NCBI GenBank assembly: GCA_022563855.1
Contig: JADFMN010000003.1
Coordinates: 248,001-312,000, forward strand
Direction: 5' to 3'
Length of the DNA stretch: 64,000 nucleotides
Source: Armatimonadota bacterium
GTDB lineage: Bacteria; Armatimonadota; Fimbriimonadia; Fimbriimonadales; Fimbriimonadaceae
Shown: positions 59,320 to 64,000 of the stretch, one piece after another
How positions within the stretch are numbered: position 1 is the first letter of the stretch
Layout of the letters: every line of letters starts with the position of its first letter
Translations under genes and position numbers: made by a program
Notes under the pieces: generated by a model
Told to the model about the DNA's origin: nothing
The model's database searches: none
The model's input: the letters and a program-made list of their open reading frames with translations, nothing else

Positions 59320-61938
59320 ATGGTGCTCGCCGTCTTGCTAGTGTCGCTCCTGCTAGCCCCGTCGGCCGATTCCATCAGGTTCGACTGGGACGACGTGCCG
59401 GATCGAACTTGGATCGGCGAGGACTGGTGGGCGAACGCGATCCAGGATTGGGAGGTGGCGGACGGCCGCGTAGTCTGCACGGAGGGGCGAGACAACTTTC
59501 CGCTTCGCACCGCGCAGTTGCTCACGACGTATCTGGCGGGAGATTCTGGCTCGTTCAGTATTGCTGTCACGGTCGGAACGGGCGATGGAACGAAACTGCG
59601 AGATGGCGGATTGGTCGGGGTGATTTTCGGCCACGGCGGGGACGGCGTCGATCACCGCATCTCTTGTTTGGTACACCACAAACCGGCAGAAGATGGTGGC
59701 ATGCTTGCTGCTGTTGATCACACAGGGCGCGTGCAGCTGCGCGATTTTTCTACTCCTGTCGAGGGCGGTTACTCTTGGTCGCTGTCGGGAGCGACCAGCC
59801 CAGACCTGATGCCCGAGTACGAGCCAATTCGCGAAGCGCATGTTGACAAAGCAGAGTTCAAGCCGCTCCGCCTTTCAATTAATGTAAGTCCGAACGGGGA
59901 CAACTACAATGTGCGGCTTTCCGCGTCTGAAACAGCCACTGGCGGGGTGATCAGCATGGCATGGTACGAGGGGATTCCGGCGCACCAAGTGGAGGGCGGA
60001 ATCGGCCTAGTCTCGCACTTGGGGCCGGACTCGGGGTCGTCAGTCTGGTTCGACGACTTTTACGTCAGCGGTCCGAAGGTTCGCACGGAGGAACGGCGGG
60101 CGTTCGGACCCGTGATCAGCGCGATGCACACGGTCAGCGCCGGCATGATGAAGATGACGGTACAGATGCCGCCGCTTGGCGACAGGGATCGCCAGACTGC
60201 ACAGTTGCAGATCATGATTGGCAATCAGGCGATCGTAGCTGATACGGCGCTCCTCGATGAGGACTCGTATACGTTTCGGTTCTTCGTCGGCAATTGGGAC
60301 GCCAGCCGCGACATGCCGTACCGAATCATCTACAACGACAAGCAAGCGTGGAACGGAACGATTCGGGCCGAGCCGAAAGAGGAAGACGAGTTCGTGATAG
60401 CGGCTTTCACGGGGCACAAGAGCTTCGTCGGGCCGCTGCGATGGAACTCGACCGGTATCTGGACGCCGCACCAAGAGGTCGTCGACGCGGTAACTTACCA
60501 TGACCCCGACCTGCTGTTCTTCTCCGGCGATCAGATTTACGAGGGCGACCTAACTCCAGCGCGCCGCAACCCGCCCGAGGACGTGTACCTCGACTACCTG
60601 CACAAGTGGTACAGGTTTCTGTGGGCTTACCGCGACCTGATGCGCGACATCCCGACCGTGTGCTTGCCGGACGACCACGACGTTTATCACGGAAACATCT
60701 GGGGAGCGGGCGGTCGCAAGGCTGTTGCACATGAGGGGATGACGGCGCAGGACAGCGGTGGCTACACGCTGCCAGCTTCGGTCGTGAACGCGATCCACCG
60801 TTCGCAGGTCAGCCACCTGCCAGATCCGTTCGACCCAGAGTCGATCGAGCAAAGGATCAGCGTGTACTACACGGCGATTCGTTACGGAGGAGTTAGTTTT
60901 GCTGTGATCGGCGACAGGATGTTCAAGGACTCCCCGACTCCGACAGTGCCTGCGGGGCAGTTCAAGAACGGGTGGCCGCTGGCCGATGGTTTTGATGCAC
61001 GCGACGCGGATGTTCCCGGCGCGATCCTTCTTGGAGAACGGCAAGAGGAATTTCTAGATCATTGGGCGGACGACTGGAGCGGCGGCACTTGGATGAAGGT
61101 GCTGCTCTCTCAAACGCCGCTTGTGAACGTCGCTACCCTGCCTGCAAGCGCGAACAACGACGGCGTGGTTCCGCAGTTGCCGATCTATGCGGTCGGGGGT
61201 TATCCGCCGGACGATCAGCCCGCGAGCGATGCCGATAGCAACGGTTGGCCGCAGACCCCGCGCGACCGCGCGGTCAGGATCATCCGCAAGGCGTTCGCGC
61301 TGCACATAAATGGCGACCAGCACTTAGCCAGCGTTGTGCAGTACGGCGTTGACGAATGGCGCGACGCTGGGTACAGCTTCTGCGTTCCGGCAGTGGGGAA
61401 CACCTGGCCGCGCCGCTGGATGCCTCTGGTCGCTGGTCTCAATCAGGTTCCTGGCGCACCTCGGTACACCGGCGACTACTTCGATGGATTTGGAAATCTA
61501 ATGACGGTTTGGGCCGTCGCAAATCCGTTCCAGACGGGGTACCTGCCTTCTAATTTGTACGACCGCGTGCCCGGTTACGGCATCGTCCGTCTCAACCGTT
61601 CGACGCGAGACATCACGATGGAGTGCTGGCCTCGCTGGGTGTCGCAGCCCGCCGCGAACGCGGAGCAGTACCGTGGCTGGCCGATTACGATCAACCAGCT
61701 CGACAACTACCCGAGGCGACGGTTCGGATACCTGCCGCCGATCATCTCGGCAAGCGCATACGACCCGGTCGTGCAGGTCGTGAACGAAGCGACTCGCGAG
61801 GTCCTCTATACAGTCCGCATCATCGGTCGGTCGATCCGCCCGTGGGTGTTCGAAGATGGCACCTACACAGTGTGGTTCGGCGAACCCGGCACGACGTCTT
61901 GGACGCGAATACGGGGTCTGCGCCCTACTGTCGATTGA
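59320..61938 (+). CDS. PhoD-like alkaline phosphatase with N-terminal extra domain
   Basis: The 872-residue protein has a signal peptide (MVLAVLLVSLLLAPSA). A beta-rich N-domain of about 280 residues follows. A PhoD-type metallophosphatase core comes next: LFFSGDQIYEGD, YRDLMRDIPTVCLPDDHDVY with the metal ligands, and LHINGDQHLASV. PhoD enzymes hydrolyse phosphodiesters or monoesters outside the cell. CATAAT ends six bases before the ATG. It is divergent from the ABC operon. Confidence 0.85.
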   Translation: MVLAVLLVSLLLAPSADSIRFDWDDVPDRTWIGEDWWANAIQDWEVADGRVVCTEGRDNFPLRTAQLLTTYLAGDSGSFSIAVTVGTGDGTKLRDGGLVGVIFGHGGDGVDHRISCLVHHKPAEDGGMLAAVDHTGRVQLRDFSTPVEGGYSWSLSGATSPDLMPEYEPIREAHVDKAEFKPLRLSINVSPNGDNYNVRLSASETATGGVISMAWYEGIPAHQVEGGIGLVSHLGPDSGSSVWFDDFYVSGPKVRTEERRAFGPVISAMHTVSAGMMKMTVQMPPLGDRDRQTAQLQIMIGNQAIVADTALLDEDSYTFRFFVGNWDASRDMPYRIIYNDKQAWNGTIRAEPKEEDEFVIAAFTGHKSFVGPLRWNSTGIWTPHQEVVDAVTYHDPDLLFFSGDQIYEGDLTPARRNPPEDVYLDYLHKWYRFLWAYRDLMRDIPTVCLPDDHDVYHGNIWGAGGRKAVAHEGMTAQDSGGYTLPASVVNAIHRSQVSHLPDPFDPESIEQRISVYYTAIRYGGVSFAVIGDRMFKDSPTPTVPAGQFKNGWPLADGFDARDADVPGAILLGERQEEFLDHWADDWSGGTWMKVLLSQTPLVNVATLPASANNDGVVPQLPIYAVGGYPPDDQPASDADSNGWPQTPRDRAVRIIRKAFALHINGDQHLASVVQYGVDEWRDAGYSFCVPAVGNTWPRRWMPLVAGLNQVPGAPRYTGDYFDGFGNLMTVWAVANPFQTGYLPSNLYDRVPGYGIVRLNRSTRDITMECWPRWVSQPAANAEQYRGWPITINQLDNYPRRRFGYLPPIISASAYDPVVQVVNEATREVLYTVRIIGRSIRPWVFEDGTYTVWFGEPGTTSWTRIRGLRPTVD

Positions 61939-62038
61939 TCGCCTCATCAGCCAAACAAGGCACGGTGGATGCGAGTGATTTCGAGGGAATGTTCATCGTG
62001 CGGTGCCCTACAGCTCGCCAGTAAGGTAACAAAGAACG

Positions 62039-64000
62039 ATGACCAGGCTTCTCACTGTCGCGTCAGTTCTAGCTGCGCTCTTCGTCACCACAATCTGCGT
62101 TGCCCAACCGCTTCCCGAGGCGAAGACGGGGCTGAGCATTGAGCGGCTGTACGATTTTCCTATCGTCAACGGTCGCAGCCCGGCTGGCGAAAAGATGTCG
62201 CCCGACGGTTCGAAGATCGTTTACGGATGGAACAAGACCGGCGAGCGACGGCGCGACGTTTGGGTGATGGACTTTCCGAGTGGACGGTCCCGGATGATCC
62301 TCGATACGAGCACGATCGAGCGGCCGTACCGACAGGACGACGAACGAACGGACCTGCAAAAGGAGGAAGAGGCGCTCTACGATTCCGGACTTGCGAGTTT
62401 CCAGTGGTCGCCGGATGGGCGCGAGATCATGACCGGTTCGTATCGCGGCCGCGTTTGGCTGATGAAGCCTGACGGAAGCGACCTCCGCCCGTTGTTCGAC
62501 ACGAACGAACAGGTCAGCGGCGCGGGTTATTCGCCGGATGGGCTGTACATCGGTTTCGTCCGCAGCAACAACGTGTTCACCTACCATCGTGAATCCGGCC
62601 AGGTGAAGCAGATCACGTTCATCAGCAAGTCCGGCACGACGATCGGCGGGTTCAAGTGGTCGTCGGACTCGAAGAACATCGCCGTCGATTGGTCGGACAG
62701 CAGCAAGCTCGGCAAGCACGTGATGATGGACTTCAGCAAAGACCGCGCAGAGGTCGTCAACATCACGCGCATGTGGCACGGGGACAAAAGCTGGAACGCC
62801 CAAACGGGAATCGTGCCGGTCGAGGGTGGCGAGATCAAGTGGCTGTCGGACATCCCGCGCTACAACTGGAAGGTCGCCGAAGAGTGGTCGCCGGACGGAA
62901 AGATGTACGCGATCGGCTGGATCAGCGACGACTTTCAGGAGTACACGATCTCCGTCGTCCACGTCAAAGGCATGCTGTTCTACAACGCCTACAAAGAGAC
63001 CGCGCCGAAGAACTACATCCCGGACTTTCGAAAGCTGCTGTGGTCGCGCGACAGCAAGCGGATTCTTTTCACCACCGATATCCAAGACGGGGAGTTCATC
63101 AACCGTTCGCTGTTTTCGATGAACGCGTTTGGGAGGAACATCGAGCCGGTGTACGCCGAGGATCACGACATCGCTGGCGTCGCGCGGGCGAAGGACAGCG
63201 ACCGGATCGTCCTGGTGACGCAAGCGCGCAGTCCGCTGACTACCGAGATCACGATCATCGAGCAGGACGGCTCGCGCACCGTGCACATCCCGATGGAGAA
63301 CGGCGTCGGCACGCGTGTGGGATTCGACGACTGCTCGCCTCCTCTGATCAGCGAAGACGGCACACGGATCGCGACCATGGCCAGTTCGCCGACCCAGCCT
63401 TGGGAGCTGTACGCGGTCGAGCCGCGCGCGAAGAAACTCACAACCAGTCCGCTGCCGGAGTTCGACAAGATCGATTGGGCGGACTACAAGCAGGTGACGT
63501 TCGAAGCCGAGGACGGGCGCACGATATACGGCCTGCTCGTGACGCCGAAGCACATGGATGCGAGCAAGAAGCACTCGGCCTTCCTGGGCAGCATGTACGC
63601 CAACAGCGCGAAGATGGCGTGGATGGGGTACTTCTCCAACTACGCGGCGGAAGAGCTGGGGATGGTGACGCTCTTCGTGGACTTTGCGTCGAGCTGGGGC
63701 CAGGGCGGCGAGCGCAACAGCGAGTACTACAAGTCGATGGGCGTGATCGATACGCGCGAGGCAGTGGCGGCGAAGGGTTATCTGGATTCGCTTGGATTCG
63801 TTAGAGAGGATCGTGTCGGCGTGTGGGGCTGGAGCTACGGGGGCTTCCTCACAAACATGATCATGCTCACCGCGCCGGGCGTCTTCGATACGGGAGTCGC
63901 GGTCGCGCCGGTCACCGATTGGTTCACCTACAACGAGTGGTACACGCGCCGTCGGCTCGGGATGCAAGAGGACGACGAGGAGATCTACAAGACGACTTCG
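62039..64000 (+). CDS. S9-family prolyl oligopeptidase-like peptidase (cut by window end)
   Basis: The frame is open from an ATG at 62039 to the last base, giving 654 residues without a stop. It starts with a signal peptide (MTRLLTVASVLAALFVTTIC...). PD40-type propeller blades follow (SPDGSKIVYGWNKTG, QWSPDGREIMTGSYRG). An alpha/beta-hydrolase domain then shows the nucleophile elbow GVWGWSYGGFLTNM (about residue 598) and VAPVTDWFTYNEWYT. These are DPP IV/prolyl oligopeptidase features. The catalytic Asp and His lie beyond the window. Confidence 0.92.
   Translation, partial: MTRLLTVASVLAALFVTTICVAQPLPEAKTGLSIERLYDFPIVNGRSPAGEKMSPDGSKIVYGWNKTGERRRDVWVMDFPSGRSRMILDTSTIERPYRQDDERTDLQKEEEALYDSGLASFQWSPDGREIMTGSYRGRVWLMKPDGSDLRPLFDTNEQVSGAGYSPDGLYIGFVRSNNVFTYHRESGQVKQITFISKSGTTIGGFKWSSDSKNIAVDWSDSSKLGKHVMMDFSKDRAEVVNITRMWHGDKSWNAQTGIVPVEGGEIKWLSDIPRYNWKVAEEWSPDGKMYAIGWISDDFQEYTISVVHVKGMLFYNAYKETAPKNYIPDFRKLLWSRDSKRILFTTDIQDGEFINRSLFSMNAFGRNIEPVYAEDHDIAGVARAKDSDRIVLVTQARSPLTTEITIIEQDGSRTVHIPMENGVGTRVGFDDCSPPLISEDGTRIATMASSPTQPWELYAVEPRAKKLTTSPLPEFDKIDWADYKQVTFEAEDGRTIYGLLVTPKHMDASKKHSAFLGSMYANSAKMAWMGYFSNYAAEELGMVTLFVDFASSWGQGGERNSEYYKSMGVIDTREAVAAKGYLDSLGFVREDRVGVWGWSYGGFLTNMIMLTAPGVFDTGVAVAPVTDWFTYNEWYTRRRLGMQEDDEEIYKTTS

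Noticed and set aside
62069-63967. 632-codon open frame on the minus strand
   Set aside because: It is rich in Arg/His/Asp/Val without any domain and is antisense to the clear S9 peptidase frame with signal peptide, propeller motifs and GWSYGG.

Overview
The window is a gene-dense, GC-rich bacterial chromosome segment with core housekeeping genes: pgk, gyrA, pheS/pheT, tig-clpP-clpX, nadA-nadC and one tRNA-Gln. The host looks Gram-negative. It has a PEP-CTERM anchored protein, Tat and lipoprotein signals, ExoD and a GT9 heptosyltransferase-like enzyme, and it encodes MurNAc recycling. Large secreted beta-propeller peptidases, a DUF1800 protein, a sulfatase, a GH78 rhamnosidase and a PhoD-like phosphatase fit a free-living heterotroph. 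My best guess is Armatimonadota (Fimbriimonadia-like) or another little-cultured terrabacterial phylum. That is inference from gene content, not a placement.

Layout. 1-8 kb: end of an S1/P1 nuclease, a MurNAc kinase-MurQ pair, a GT9 glycosyltransferase, a DUF2089-DUF4097 pair, pgk and an MFS carrier. 8-16 kb: a PEP-CTERM protein, a beta-helix/PA14 protein, a 7-bp repeat array, a glycosylasparaginase, ExoD and an ABC-F ATPase. 16-24 kb: a DUF1800 protein, a metallophosphoesterase, a TlpA-like lipoprotein, a PhyH oxygenase and an alkaline phosphatase. 24-30 kb: three tandem membrane paralogues plus relics, then gyrA. 30-42 kb: a tricorn-type protease, a thioredoxin, two GT-C membrane proteins, pheS/pheT split by a REP-associated tyrosine transposase (RAYT), and a FliL-like protein. 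41-48 kb: UbiX, an SDR epimerase, the tig-clpPX operon and tRNA-Gln. 48-59 kb: a sulfatase, a rhamnosidase, nadA-nadC and a sugar ABC transporter with a class II aldolase. 59-64 kb: a PhoD-like phosphatase and the start of an S9 peptidase.

Genome style. Many genes have no Shine-Dalgarno sequence but carry a TANNNT box 5-9 nt before the start codon, the signature of leaderless transcription. This pattern decides several starts. Seven of eleven convergent gene pairs overlap, five of them by exactly four bases.

The most interesting feature is a population of dispersed hairpin repeats in intergenic gaps and at gene ends (about 21.9, 23.7, 26.9, 47.9, 50.0 and 52.6-53.1 kb). They share the window with a RAYT gene that sits between pheS and pheT and is itself flanked by hairpins. 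This resembles a RAYT/REP system, but a link between this RAYT and these repeats is inferred. Other oddities are a GyrA with unusual residues at the quinolone-contact positions, a relic of a gyrA 3' end beside gyrA, and a PheT lacking its tRNA-binding OB domain.
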